Shown here piece by piece: positions 1 to 8,579 of a DNA stretch of 64,000 nucleotides (positions are counted from its first letter, which is position 1; each line of letters starts with the position of its first letter). The stretch lies in assembly GCA_044221555.1 (NCBI GenBank), contig JBGAOY010000007.1, positions 1 to 64,000 on the forward strand. Direction: 5' to 3'. Origin of the DNA: JAEUJM01 sp044221555. GTDB taxonomy: Bacteria; Actinomycetota; Acidimicrobiia; Acidimicrobiales; DATDAH01. Under the pieces are notes generated by a model. That model did no database searches and had not been told where the DNA came from. It saw only the letters and a program-made list of their open reading frames with translations. The position numbers and the translations under genes are program-made.

Positions 1-435
1 GAATGGCGGCGCGATCGTGCCCTTCCCCGCCAACAACAGGTCCGCTATCGCGGTGAGATCGAGCTTGTCGGTCTTCACACCTCTCGACCCGTTGACCTTG
101 CGTTGCATCGCCACGTGCCCCGGGTTCAACACCCGCAGCTCCCAGCTCCCAGGCAGGACCCCGCCAGCCAACGGGAGGTGGTAATGGCCGGCGGCCTCGA
201 GACCGACCCGCACCATCGACACCGTCTCGGGCATCGCCGACCGTGTGCGTCGGACCAGCAGTTCCACTCCCGAACGGTCGAGCGCGAACTCGAACGGCTT
301 CGCCAGTTCCGCCCCGGTGAAATCGATCACCTTGGCCACCGCGGCGTGCTTCCCGACATCGATCGGGACCGCGATCAGATCCTCGAGACACACACCCGAC
401 GAGCGCGACGAAAACGGTTCCAAGAGCGCGACCAT
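1..435 (-). mobile_element. IS110-family transposase, N-terminal part (cut by window edge)
   Basis: Reading the minus strand from an ATG at 435 gives 145 codons open to the window edge. The residues spell the RuvC-like DEDD N-terminal domain of IS110 transposases: Asp26 in PIDVGKHAAV, Glu80 in VGLEAAGHYH, and Asp123/Asp126 in GVKTDKLDLTAIADLL. The serine-containing C-terminal Transposase_20 domain would lie beyond position 1, so I cannot say whether the element is complete. GGAGG lies 7 nt before the ATG and supports this start. IS110 enzymes recombine circular element DNA into targets chosen by a bridge RNA encoded in a noncoding end; the region just upstream (436-544) is strongly structured. 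No terminal inverted repeats are expected for this family and none are seen. Confidence 0.88.
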
Positions 436-544
436 GAACACCTCCAGAGGTGTCGGGAGGAACGGCGCTGCAACGCCGAGTCCTCAAGCTGACGAGGACT
501 CCCTTCTGGCACCTCTGGTCCCGAAGAGCAACCCCTTCAGGAAC
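436..544 (-). ncRNA. Structured noncoding end of IS110 element, candidate bridge RNA
   Basis: Several complementary arms lie immediately upstream of the transposase. A perfect 9-bp stem pairs 444-452 with 510-518. It encloses a hairpin of 8 perfect bp (478-485 with 494-501, 8-nt loop) and a 5-bp hairpin (463-467 with 474-478). A further hairpin with one bulge pairs 518-526 with 535-544. A competing local hairpin (438-444 with 447-453) would cover the transposase Shine-Dalgarno. In IS110-group elements the bridge RNA is encoded in this 5' noncoding end; assigning it here is inference from position and folding. RNA ends and guide loops were not determined. Confidence 0.5.
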
Positions 545-595
545 TCATATCAGTCAGACCGGCGGTGCGCTGGCCCCCACTCACCATTGTCACTG

Positions 596-1048
596 TCAGG
601 CGGCGTCGTCGAAGGCCAGGTCGAGCTCGGCGATGACGGGGTCGCAGCCGAGGCACTGCTGGCGGACCCGCAGGACCGACGCCGTGGCCATGATCGCCAC
701 CAGGGTGGCCAGCGCCGCGGTGGCGTAGCCCGGCATCTCGGAGTGCCCGGCCAGGAAGAGATAGGCGTAGGGCGTGACGAAGCTGGCGCCTGCCACCCCC
801 ACCCAGAACTGCACGCTGGCGTAGTCCCGCTTGCGGAACCCGGTGACGATGCGCACCTGGCCGAGGGCCAAGGGGTAGGCGGTGACCACGTCGAGGACCA
901 GGAACAGGGCGGGATTGATGCCGTACCGGATCAGGATGGGCCAGGCCAGCACGGCCCGGAGCAGCGAGTATCCGCACAGGGCCAGGATCCACAGCCTGCC
1001 GAGGCGACTCACGTCTTCGAACGGTGCCGCATCGTCAGGAGCGGTCAT
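596..1048 (-). CDS. Predicted four-helix membrane protein, unknown function
   Basis: A 150-residue protein with about four hydrophobic segments (roughly residues 20-40, 47-65, 78-100 and 105-127) and short polar ends; the C-terminus carries a CLGCDP motif and acidic residues. I do not recognise a family. An upstream ATG at 1060 is in frame, but a -10-like TACGAT (1059-1064, minus strand) overlaps it, so I chose the ATG at 1048, giving an almost leaderless mRNA. It stands alone between the IS110 end and a plus-strand primase-polymerase gene. The IS lies only about 50 bp past its stop codon, so its 3' flank may have been altered by insertion. Confidence 0.7.
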   Translation of the reverse strand: MTAPDDAAPFEDVSRLGRLWILALCGYSLLRAVLAWPILIRYGINPALFLVLDVVTAYPLALGQVRIVTGFRKRDYASVQFWVGVAGASFVTPYAYLFLAGHSEMPGYATAALATLVAIMATASVLRVRQQCLGCDPVIAELDLAFDDAA

Positions 1049-1121
1049 GTTGTTGATCATCGTACCGGATCGCGCGGTCCTGAAGGAATCGGGGTCACGG
1101 GATCGGGTCGGGCCGGCGCGG

Positions 1122-1127
1122 TACGGT
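1122..1127 (+). promoter_or_regulatory. -10 box for leaderless primase-polymerase gene
   Basis: TACGGT ends 7 nt before the GTG at 1135, the spacing expected if transcription starts at the start codon. No convincing -35 is visible. Confidence 0.5.
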
Positions 1128-1134
1128 CGATCCG

Positions 1135-2139
1135 GTGGACCCCGAGGCGCCCATCGACGTGGCCGGCCACGAGGTCACCGTCACCAACCCGGACAAGGTG
1201 TACTTCCCCGGATCGGGCGCCACCAAGGGCGACCTGGTCGACTTCTACCTGGCCGTGGGTGAGCCGCTGATGCGGGCCGTGGGCGGTCGACCCGCCCTGA
1301 TGCAGCGCTTCCCCAACGGCGTGTCGGGCAAGTCGTTCTTCCAGAAGCGGGTGCCCGACTCGCATCCCGACTGGCTCGACACCACGGTGGTCAGCACCCC
1401 CAACGGCACCACCAGCGACGCGCTCGTCCTCACCGACCTGGCCCATGTGATCTGGGCGGTGAACCTGGGCTGCATCGGGTTCCACCTGTGGCCGGCCAAG
1501 GCCACCGACGTCGACGTCTCCGACCAGTTGCGCATCGACCTCGACCCGTCGCCGGGGGTCGACTTCGACGACATCCGCTGGACCGCGTACGAGGTGCGGG
1601 CCCTGCTCGACGAGTTGGGCATCGCGGTGGGCGTGAAGACCACCGGGTCCCGAGGCCTGCACCTGTTCGTCGCCCTCGAGCCTCGCTGGAGCGCCTACGA
1701 GGTGCGCGCCGCCGCGGTGGCGTTGGCCCGTGAGCTCGAGCGCCGCCGGCCCGAGCGCATCACGGCCCAGTGGTGGAAGGAGGAGCGGGGATCGAGGGTG
1801 TTCGTCGACTTCAACCAGAACGCGCCGCACAAGACGGTGTTCGGGGCCTGGTCGGTGCGGCCTCGGGTGGGCGGCCAGGTGTCGACCCCGGTCGCCTGGG
1901 ACGACCTCGACGACGTCGACCCCGAGGGGCTCACCATGGCCACCGTCCCGGCCCGGGTGCAGGAGCGGGGCGACCCGTGGGCGGCGATGGAGGACGACCC
2001 GCAGACGATCGAGCCGCTGCTGGCCATGTCCGAGGCCGACATGGCCGCCGGCCTCATGGACGCACCGTGGCCGCCGGTGTATCCCAAGATGCCCAACGAG
2101 CCACCCCGGGTGGCGCCCAGCCGAGCCAAGAAGGACTAG
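1135..2139 (+). CDS. LigD-type DNA primase-polymerase domain protein (stand-alone)
   Basis: A 334-residue archaeo-eukaryotic primase (Prim-Pol) domain of the kind fused to bacterial ATP-dependent ligase LigD, here as a separate protein. Visible motifs are the metal-binding DLD in LRIDLDPSPG (about residues 132-140), the TTGSRGLHLFV nucleotide-binding block with its histidine near residue 175, and DFNQNAPHKTVFGAWSVRP near residues 225-243. The family adds ribonucleotides or gap-filling bases at broken DNA ends in nonhomologous end joining or excision repair. Ligase and Ku are not in the window. The start is a GTG preceded by a leaderless-type -10 box and no Shine-Dalgarno. It converges on the RCC1 gene with a 16-bp gap. 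Confidence 0.88.
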   Translation: MDPEAPIDVAGHEVTVTNPDKVYFPGSGATKGDLVDFYLAVGEPLMRAVGGRPALMQRFPNGVSGKSFFQKRVPDSHPDWLDTTVVSTPNGTTSDALVLTDLAHVIWAVNLGCIGFHLWPAKATDVDVSDQLRIDLDPSPGVDFDDIRWTAYEVRALLDELGIAVGVKTTGSRGLHLFVALEPRWSAYEVRAAAVALARELERRRPERITAQWWKEERGSRVFVDFNQNAPHKTVFGAWSVRPRVGGQVSTPVAWDDLDDVDPEGLTMATVPARVQERGDPWAAMEDDPQTIEPLLAMSEADMAAGLMDAPWPPVYPKMPNEPPRVAPSRAKKD

Positions 2140-2155
2140 CTCGTCGCGCTCGAGG

Positions 2156-3385
2156 TCAGGGGACCTCGGCCGGGGTGGGCTGGGGGGCGTTGCTGTTCAA
2201 CTGGCCGTCGCCCCGCTGCCCGAAGAAGCCGTAGCCCCAGCAGTAGACGCGTCCGTCGACGTTGAACGCGCAGGTGTGGTAGTTGCCCATCGTGGCGTAC
2301 TTCCAATTGGTGGCGTTGCCTGCCACCTCGACGGGAACCGGGTTGTCCACCTGGTCGCCGACCCCGGTGCCGACCTGCCCGTAGAAGTCGAAGCCGAAGC
2401 AGAAGAGGCGGCCCGTGGTCTTGGTGGCGCAGGTGATGTAGCTGCCGGCGTTGACCGCCTTCCAGTTGGTGGCGTTGCCGTTCACCTGCTTCGGCGAGAA
2501 CGCGGGGGTGTTCGCCCCGCCGTTGCCAAGGTTGCCGTTGATGTCGCTTCCCCAGCAGTAGAGGCGACCCGACGCGCGGATGCCACAGCTGTGGGTGATG
2601 CCCGCCGCCACGCTCTTCCAGTCGGCATGGGCGCCCGCCACCTGGGTGGGCACGGACCGGTCGACGCCCGGCGTGCCGTCGCCCACCGCGCCCTCGCCGT
2701 CGTCGCCCCAGCAGTACACCCGGCCGTTCGTGCGGCGCCCGCAGGTGTGGTAGCCGCCGGTGCTGACCGATGCCCAGTCGGCGTTGGTGCCCACCGCCTG
2801 CGGTGCGGTCACGTCCGTGAAGGTGGCGCCGCCGTTGCCCACCTGGCCGTTGTTGTCGCGCCCCCAGCAGTAGATGCGCTTGTTGGCGCGGCGGCCGCAC
2901 ACGGTCTCGCCCAACCCGTCGCTCACCGACTTCCAGTCGCTGGCACTTCCGACCTGCACCGGGGTGGTCTGATCACCGGTGAGGCCCGGACCGTTGCCGG
3001 CCTGGCCGAAGTCGTCTCGCCCCCAGCAGAACAGGTGGCCGGTCAACCGGATCGCGCAGGTGGAGGCACTGCCGGCGCTGACCGACTTCCACGTGGCGCC
3101 GCCCGACACCTCGACCGGCACCGCGGCGTTGGTGTTGGCGCCGCCGTTGCCGAGTTGCCCCCGGCTGTCCTGCCCCCAGCAGAAGAGGTGGCCACCGAGC
3201 TTGATGCCACAGGTGTGGTAGTAGCCGGCACTCACCTGACTCCAGCCGCCGCCCTCGGCCGCCGGTGGCGTCGCCGGCGCCGGCGCCGCGGTGGCACCCG
3301 GCATCACCCCGGTGACGAACGTCAGACCCGCGATCGCCAGCGTCGCGAGGCCCCCCACAACCTGTCGCCGCCGACCGCGTCGCAT
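2156..3385 (-). CDS. Secreted RCC1-repeat beta-propeller protein
   Basis: A 409-residue protein with an Arg-rich signal peptide (residues 1-34, ending near TAAPAPA), then seven copies of a roughly 50-residue RCC1 repeat. Each copy has a W-K/S-S-V-S-A-G core, a conserved cysteine about 8 residues on, then a GRxxCWGxDxxGQxGNG turn. Seven copies fit one closed seven-bladed propeller. Paired cysteines in each blade (TCG and CWG) could form disulfides outside the cell. RCC1 propellers are protein or surface-binding platforms; the ligand here is unknown. It lies downstream of the FEN-like nuclease gene on the same strand, 36 bp apart, but there is no functional reason to link them. Confidence 0.85.
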   Translation of the reverse strand: MRRGRRRQVVGGLATLAIAGLTFVTGVMPGATAAPAPATPPAAEGGGWSQVSAGYYHTCGIKLGGHLFCWGQDSRGQLGNGGANTNAAVPVEVSGGATWKSVSAGSASTCAIRLTGHLFCWGRDDFGQAGNGPGLTGDQTTPVQVGSASDWKSVSDGLGETVCGRRANKRIYCWGRDNNGQVGNGGATFTDVTAPQAVGTNADWASVSTGGYHTCGRRTNGRVYCWGDDGEGAVGDGTPGVDRSVPTQVAGAHADWKSVAAGITHSCGIRASGRLYCWGSDINGNLGNGGANTPAFSPKQVNGNATNWKAVNAGSYITCATKTTGRLFCFGFDFYGQVGTGVGDQVDNPVPVEVAGNATNWKYATMGNYHTCAFNVDGRVYCWGYGFFGQRGDGQLNSNAPQPTPAEVP

Positions 3386-3421
3386 CGCCTCAGCGTAGTG
3401 AGCTGCCTCCGGCGGCGCCGG

Positions 3422-4303
3422 TCAGTTGCGGGCGGCGGCAAGGCGCTCGGCGCGGTGGACGAAGGCCGGCGCGTCGAGGCGCTCGCACATCGCGGCGAAC
3501 TCGGGGGTCGGGCCGGTCCAGCACAGGTCGTCGACCGAGGCCGACACCGGTGCGTCCTGTTCGATCGTGGCGATCCGGCGGAACAGGAGGGCCTCGTCGT
3601 ACTGGCGCTGCAAGGTGACCGCCAGCTTGGCGCCGCCCCGCACGGTGACGTCCCACTGCCCGGCGGCGGGCGGGATGTCCTCGAGGTGGCCGTATCGGGC
3701 CAGCACCGCCGCCGCTGATTTCGCGCCCCACCCCTGCAGGCCGGGGAACCCGTCGGCGCTGTCGCCCACCAGCGCGAGGTAGTCGGGGATCGACTCGGGG
3801 GGCACGCCGAACTTCTCGATGACGCCGGCGCGGTCGACCATCTGCTGCTTGCGACGGTCGTACTGCACGATGCGGCCGTCGTCGGTGACGCACTGGCCCA
3901 GGTCCTTGTCGGGCGTGCAGATCAGCACCTGCTCCACCCGGGGGTCGGCGGCGGCCATGGCGGCCCCGGCGCCGAGGGCGTCGTCGGCCTCGAACTCGAC
4001 CATGGCCCACACGGTGATGCCGGCGGCGGTGAGGGCGTCCTCGAGGATCGGGAACTGCGCGTACAGCGCCGGGTCGACGCCCGAGCCGTCCTTGTAGCCG
4101 TCCCACAGGTCGTTGCGGAACGACTCGATCACGTGGTCGGTGGCCACGGCCAGGTGGGTGGCGCCCTCCTCGAGCAACTGCAGCATCGAGCCCACCACGC
4201 CTCGGGTGGCCGACACCTCCTCGCCCGCGCCGGTGACGTGCGACGGCAGCGCGAAGAAGTAGCGGAACAGCTCGTACGTGCCGTCGACCAGGTGCACTCT
4301 CAC
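3422..4303 (-). CDS. 5'-3' exonuclease, PIN/FEN-like (PolA N-terminal domain type)
   Basis: A 293-residue stand-alone relative of the 5' nuclease domain of DNA polymerase I. It opens with MRVHLVDGTYELFRYFF (first metal Asp at residue 7), has EFEADDALG near residue 104, CTPDKDLGQ near residue 130 and LVGDSADGFPGLQGWGAKSAA, the helix-hairpin-helix region. These acidic residues bind two metals and cut flap or primer 5' ends. No polymerase domain follows. It diverges from the hydrolase gene at 4366, with a 62-bp gap containing both promoters. Paralogues beside a full polA are common in actinobacteria and may act in repair. Confidence 0.87.
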   Translation of the reverse strand: MRVHLVDGTYELFRYFFALPSHVTGAGEEVSATRGVVGSMLQLLEEGATHLAVATDHVIESFRNDLWDGYKDGSGVDPALYAQFPILEDALTAAGITVWAMVEFEADDALGAGAAMAAADPRVEQVLICTPDKDLGQCVTDDGRIVQYDRRKQQMVDRAGVIEKFGVPPESIPDYLALVGDSADGFPGLQGWGAKSAAAVLARYGHLEDIPPAAGQWDVTVRGGAKLAVTLQRQYDEALLFRRIATIEQDAPVSASVDDLCWTGPTPEFAAMCERLDAPAFVHRAERLAAARN

Positions 4304-4352
4304 GGCGGCGATCTTGACATGACCACCCGCCCGGCGCCGAGGGGCCGCGGGC

Positions 4353-4358
4353 TAGCGT
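4353..4358 (+). promoter_or_regulatory. -10 box for leaderless hydrolase gene
   Basis: TAGCGT stands 7 nt before GTG 4366, with no Shine-Dalgarno between, so the mRNA probably begins at the start codon. Confidence 0.5.
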
Positions 4359-4365
4359 CGGGTGG

Positions 4366-5106
4366 GTGAGCGCACGGGTGGTGCTGGTGCACGGGGCGTG
4401 GCACGGGGCGTGGTGCTGGGACCCGGTCGTCGAGGGACTTCGAGCCGCGGGAGTGACCGTCGACGCCATCGACCTGCCGGGCCACGGCGACGACACCAGT
4501 CCGCTCACCGACCTGTACGGCGACGCCGCCCGGGTGAGCGCCGCGCTCGACGCGCTGGCCACCGTCGAGGCGGACCCTGTCGTCCTGGTCGGGCACTCCT
4601 ACGGCGGTGCCGTCATCACCGAGGCCGGCCTGCACCCCACCGTCGCCCGCCTCGTCTACCTCGCGGCCCTCAACCTGGACGAGGGCGAGACCATGATGGG
4701 GGCGGCGCTGGACGACCCCCGCACCGCCGCCATCGACCACCGCGGCCGGCCCGAGTTCGCGGATGTCATGACCATGCTCGAGGACGGCTCGGCCACGGTC
4801 AGTGCAGAAGGTGCGATCGCCCTCTTCTACAACGAGTGCCCGCCCGCCGCTGCTGCCGCCGCCGCCCGCCGCCTCACCCCCCAGCCGCTGTCCAACATGG
4901 GCCAGAGCCCGACGCGCGTGGCCTGGCGTGAGCGCCCGTCCACCTACGTGATCTGCGCCCGCGACAACGCCGTGCACCCCGATCTGCAACGCATCCTCGC
5001 CGACCGATGCACCGACCGGGTCGAGTGGGACACCGACCATTCCCCGTTCCTCGCCGACCCCGACCTGGTGGTCGCCTTCCTCGCCGACCTGGCCCGCTCC
5101 TGCTGA
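4366..5106 (+). CDS. Alpha/beta-fold hydrolase
   Basis: A 246-residue alpha/beta hydrolase with no signal peptide, so cytoplasmic. The oxyanion loop HGAWHGAW is at residues 9-16, the nucleophile elbow GHSYGG near residues 76-81 (Ser78), the acid in ICARDNAVHP and the catalytic His in DTDHSPFL. The HGAWHG start and length match the plant methylesterase / EstC-like branch that cleaves small esters; the true substrate cannot be read from sequence. An alanine-rich PPAAAAAAARRL stretch forms part of the lid. The start is GTG with a leaderless-type -10 box. It converges on the DUF2510 gene. Confidence 0.85.
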   Translation: MSARVVLVHGAWHGAWCWDPVVEGLRAAGVTVDAIDLPGHGDDTSPLTDLYGDAARVSAALDALATVEADPVVLVGHSYGGAVITEAGLHPTVARLVYLAALNLDEGETMMGAALDDPRTAAIDHRGRPEFADVMTMLEDGSATVSAEGAIALFYNECPPAAAAAAARRLTPQPLSNMGQSPTRVAWRERPSTYVICARDNAVHPDLQRILADRCTDRVEWDTDHSPFLADPDLVVAFLADLARSC

Positions 5107-5165
5107 TCGGGGCGCAGACCTCTTGGACGAACACGTCGTGGCTGCCTGCATCCAATGCGGCGCGG

Positions 5166-6221
5166 CTATTGCTTCTCCACGAGCGTCATGTAGCGCGCGT
5201 CGACGGTCGGAACGGTGTTGCTGCCCCCGATCGCCGTTTCGTACGTCTGCGCCCCCGTCACGGTCCCCCAGACGTCGATGATGTCGTCGTTGTCGATGTT
5301 GGCCCCAAGCGCGGGATCGAGGGTGACCAAGACGTTGTCGGTCCAGAATCCGAAGTCCTCGTCGGTGACGGAGACGAGCATCGCGGCGGTGCTCGTGACC
5401 GAGTCGTACTGGAACACCTGCCCTCGATAGTTGACGGTCTCACCGATCAAGGCGTTGGGATCTCGAACCAGTTCGTCGTAGGGGATGCGGCGGGTGAAGA
5501 ACTTGAACGTGTTCTCACTGACGGTACGGGTGACACTCACGGATGATTCGGCGGTGTCGCCCCCGGGCGCCTCGGAGGTGAGGCTGACATCCACGACACC
5601 CTCCGTGTCGAGACCGTCGATCGTCAGGGTGAAGTTCCCTCGAGCCCCTGCGGTCACCGTGGCGTTCCCGTCGTCCCATTCGGCCGTGACTGTCGACCCC
5701 GGTGCCGTGGAGCCGGAGATGTCAACGCTCGTAGCGTCCTCGACGCTGATGGACGGCTGGGAGAGGTCGATGTCGGCTGATGGCCCCTCGGCGGTCGTCG
5801 TTGTCGGGACAAGGACCTCCGTGACCTCGGCTGGCGGAATGGTTGTCGTCGTCGTCTCGCTCGGTGCGGATGCGTTGTCATCCTGTGCATCCGGTGCCGT
5901 GACCGCCGAGATGACGATGAGGGCGAGGATCACAACCCCCGCGACTCCGACGATGATCCCCTGGGTACGGGCGGGCAGCCGGCGGAACGCAGCCCAGAGT
6001 ACGAGCGCCGCCTTCTTCACGTGATCCCCGAAGGTCGGACCCGTCTTCGGCGGCGGCTGCCAGCTCACCGGGGTCGGCGCTGCCGACCCGGGAGCGGCGG
6101 ATCCCGGGTACCACACGCCGTCTGGTGCCCTCCACCAACCAGCGGCGCTGAGAACGCCTGGCGCGTACCACTTGCCGTCCGAGCCCTTCTCCCAATCAGG
6201 CCCCTGTGGGGTGTCACTCAT
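5166..6221 (-). CDS. DUF2510 membrane-anchored protein with extracellular beta domains
   Basis: A 351-residue protein. The N-terminus has two short tryptophan-rich DUF2510-type units (WEKGSDGKWYAPG and GWWRAPDGVWYPG), then a proline-rich link and one transmembrane helix (about residues 86-106). A Thr-rich linker with TTTTT runs leads to an Ig-like segment (SISVEDATSVDISG...) and a C-terminal FxTRRIPYDELVRDPNALIGE domain resembling OB-like secreted modules. I chose ATG 6221 because GGAGG lies 10 nt upstream; an in-frame GTG/ATG 36 bp earlier lacks this. The topology is N-in with most of the mass outside. Function unknown. Confidence 0.72.
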   Translation of the reverse strand: MSDTPQGPDWEKGSDGKWYAPGVLSAAGWWRAPDGVWYPGSAAPGSAAPTPVSWQPPPKTGPTFGDHVKKAALVLWAAFRRLPARTQGIIVGVAGVVILALIVISAVTAPDAQDDNASAPSETTTTTIPPAEVTEVLVPTTTTAEGPSADIDLSQPSISVEDATSVDISGSTAPGSTVTAEWDDGNATVTAGARGNFTLTIDGLDTEGVVDVSLTSEAPGGDTAESSVSVTRTVSENTFKFFTRRIPYDELVRDPNALIGETVNYRGQVFQYDSVTSTAAMLVSVTDEDFGFWTDNVLVTLDPALGANIDNDDIIDVWGTVTGAQTYETAIGGSNTVPTVDARYMTLVEKQ

Positions 6222-6421
6222 CTTGTGTGCTCCTCCGCTGTCCGCCAGGCACGCCATCGCCCGGTCTCGATGGCGGTACGCCGGAGCTGTGACCGCGCCG
6301 CGATCGTTGTTCCTGCGTCACATCGCAGCGCTCAGGCGCAATCGAACGCGTCATTCCTCCTGACGCGTGCGAGGGGTTGGATGCCCATTCGCCTGGCAGC
6401 GTCAACGGTCCGAAGGAACGG

Positions 6422-7795
6422 TCAACACCGGGAGGGTTGTCGGTCGGGTGGGTGTTGTTCGAAGGTGCAGCGGCCGGGTCTGCCTCTCGCCGAGGGCTGG
6501 CGGGTGAAGGTGCGGCCATCGGGGCTGGTGACGGTGACGATGCCGGTGTGGGCGTCACGGGCGAGGTCCCAGCCTCTGTGGACGAGGGTGTGGTGACGCC
6601 GGCAGAGCAACACACCGTTGATGAGGTCGGTGAGGCCGCCCTCCTCCCACGGTTTGATGTGGTGGGCGTCGCAGAATTTCGCGGGGCGGTCGCAGCCGGG
6701 GAACACACAGCCGCGGTCTCGGTAGATGAGGGCTCGGCGTTGGGCGCGGGTGAAGAGGCGGGCGCGCCGCCCCATGTCGACGATGACGCCCGTGCGGGGG
6801 TCGTAGAGGACGCGCCGGGTCCACCCGGTGCACAACATGGCGGCGGCGAACGCGAGCGTGACCTTCTGGCCGGTGGTGAGCTCGCACACGCGCTCGTCGC
6901 CGTCGCGGTCGTGGTCGCAGCACCCGTCGTGTTCATGGGCGGGCTCAGGCCGGTACGGGGCGAGGAGCTCGTCGAGGGGGTCGGGGGCGTCGAGGTCGAG
7001 CCGGTCGTGGGCGTTCGCCATCAGTTCGGCCGCAGTAGTGGGGTCGAGGATGATGTCGGCGCCGCCGGCGGGATCGGCCTCGCCGTCGAGCTGGTCGGCC
7101 AGGAACAGCCGGATGATGTCCATCAGGCCGTCGTGGTCGCGCTGCGCTTTGGTTCGGGGCCCCTCGGGGCAGTCGGGAGCATCAGGGGTGTCGTGCAGAT
7201 CCAGCGCCGAGCGGATCAGCGCGAGGTTCTCCTCGGACGACATGAGCTCACCCGACGCGAGCCCGGCGAACCCCTTGCGGGTGAACCAGCCGCGTTTGGT
7301 GTCGTCGGGGGGTTCGCGGTCGTCGACGATCCCGATCCACTCGGCGATGAACGCCGCGAACTCGTCCAAGGTCTCCATGCGCAGGGCCGCCTCGAGGATG
7401 GCGTCGGCGCACGCCTCGAACGCTGCCACCCGGTTCCTCTCCGCCCGGGCCATCCGCCCGAGGTGCACCAACGTGATCTCGGCGCCGTCGAGCGCGGCGG
7501 CGATCTGCGGGTACCGGTGGTACAGCGACCCCAGCTTCACCAGGTTCAGGGCGTCGGCGCGGGTGATGGGGAACCGCGCCATCACCCACGACACCGGCGT
7601 CACCGCGCCATCGAGCGCCCACGCCTGCGCCGCGTCCCACTCGGCGACCGCCCGGACCATCTGGACCTCGAACCGCTCCCGCACCCCCAACAGCCCGGTC
7701 AACCGGTCGGTCCGGGCCGCCCCGGGCCACCCCGCCCGGTCCTCAGCGGCGAGCTCTTTCACGTTCACTTCGAGCTCGGCGACCAGATCGAACAT
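6422..7795 (-). CDS. DUF222 and HNH endonuclease domain protein (13E12-repeat family)
   Basis: A 457-residue protein. Residues 1 to about 300 are the helical DUF222 domain; the C-terminal part is an HNH nuclease with CVFPGCDRPAKFCDAHHIKPWEEGG and NGVLLCRRHHTLVH, giving the paired histidines, the Asn and four zinc-type cysteines. An acidic HEHDGCCDHDRDGDE insert sits just before it. The family is multicopy in actinobacterial genomes (REP13E12 in mycobacteria). It behaves like a dispersed mobile-type gene, although its natural substrate is unknown. The start ATG 7795 follows GGGGAG. All key HNH residues are present, so it looks active. Confidence 0.87.
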   Translation of the reverse strand: MFDLVAELEVNVKELAAEDRAGWPGAARTDRLTGLLGVRERFEVQMVRAVAEWDAAQAWALDGAVTPVSWVMARFPITRADALNLVKLGSLYHRYPQIAAALDGAEITLVHLGRMARAERNRVAAFEACADAILEAALRMETLDEFAAFIAEWIGIVDDREPPDDTKRGWFTRKGFAGLASGELMSSEENLALIRSALDLHDTPDAPDCPEGPRTKAQRDHDGLMDIIRLFLADQLDGEADPAGGADIILDPTTAAELMANAHDRLDLDAPDPLDELLAPYRPEPAHEHDGCCDHDRDGDERVCELTTGQKVTLAFAAAMLCTGWTRRVLYDPRTGVIVDMGRRARLFTRAQRRALIYRDRGCVFPGCDRPAKFCDAHHIKPWEEGGLTDLINGVLLCRRHHTLVHRGWDLARDAHTGIVTVTSPDGRTFTRQPSARGRPGRCTFEQHPPDRQPSRC

Positions 7796-8005
7796 GACCC
7801 CATTCTCCCCGGGAGGTCTGACAAGAAAGGGCCTCTGCGGGTAGATCCGCGGAGCAAATCCGAGGAATCGTCACGCCGCCGCGGCACGGAATGAGGGCCA
7901 GTCCGATCAAACGCACCTGATGCCCTTGGTGACGCCTGCGGACCCGGACGTCGGCGGCGGCGTGCGACCGTTGCCCCGGTGGCATTCCCTGCATACCCTC
8001 GGCGC

Positions 8006-8566
8006 ATGAGCATCGCCGTGGCTCACGGGCACCCCTTCTCCATCGACGACCTCGATCAGTTCCCGGACGACGACGGCCTCCGGTACGAGCTGATCGACGG
8101 GACCCTGATCGTGAGCCCGTCGCCCACGAAGTTGCACCAGCGCGCCGTCATGCGAATCACCCTTCTGCTCGCCGCCGCCTGCCCACCGGACCTCGAGGTG
8201 CTCCCTGGGCCGGTCGACGTGGTGCTGGGACCCGCGACCATGGTGGCGCCCGATGCGGTGCTGGCCCGGACGGCCGACATGGGTGGCAAGCGCTTCGACG
8301 AGGCGCTCCCCCTCCTCGTCATCGAGGTCATCTCACCGTCTTCGCGCCTCATCGACCCGAACACCAAGCGGGCCGCGTACCGGGACAGCGGCGTCGAGGC
8401 GTACTGGATCGTCGACCCCGTCGAGCCGAGCGTGCAGGTGATCCGGTGGTCTGCGGACGGCACCACCGAGCACGAAGCGTTCGTCCGTGGCGACGAGACG
8501 CTCGTCGTCGACTGGCCGGTCACCGTCGGGCTCTGCCCCGCTTCCCTCGTGTCGGACCAGCGGTGA
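8006..8566 (+). CDS. Uma2 family endonuclease-like protein (DUF820)
   Basis: A 186-residue PD-(D/E)XK-fold protein of the Uma2/DUF820 family. Family hallmarks are RYELIDGTLIVSPSP near residue 27, the MVAPDAVLAR segment with its Asp, and LLVIEVISPSSR with the Glu of the ExK-like core, followed by KRAAYRDSGVEAYWIVDP. These proteins are abundant in cyanobacteria and actinobacteria and mostly uncharacterised. I used ATG 8006 because the family normally starts just before the ELxDG motif region; an in-frame start at 7979 adds nine residues. No clear Shine-Dalgarno. The next gene starts 14 bp after its stop, so they may be cotranscribed. Confidence 0.85.
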   Translation: MSIAVAHGHPFSIDDLDQFPDDDGLRYELIDGTLIVSPSPTKLHQRAVMRITLLLAAACPPDLEVLPGPVDVVLGPATMVAPDAVLARTADMGGKRFDEALPLLVIEVISPSSRLIDPNTKRAAYRDSGVEAYWIVDPVEPSVQVIRWSADGTTEHEAFVRGDETLVVDWPVTVGLCPASLVSDQR

Positions 8567-8579
8567 TAGACCAGCGCTG

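Noticed and set aside
8487..8579. N-terminal extension of the nitrobindin-like protein
   Set aside because: It overlaps the Uma2 coding end, is Ser/Arg-rich, and family members start just before the GxWxGxG motif.
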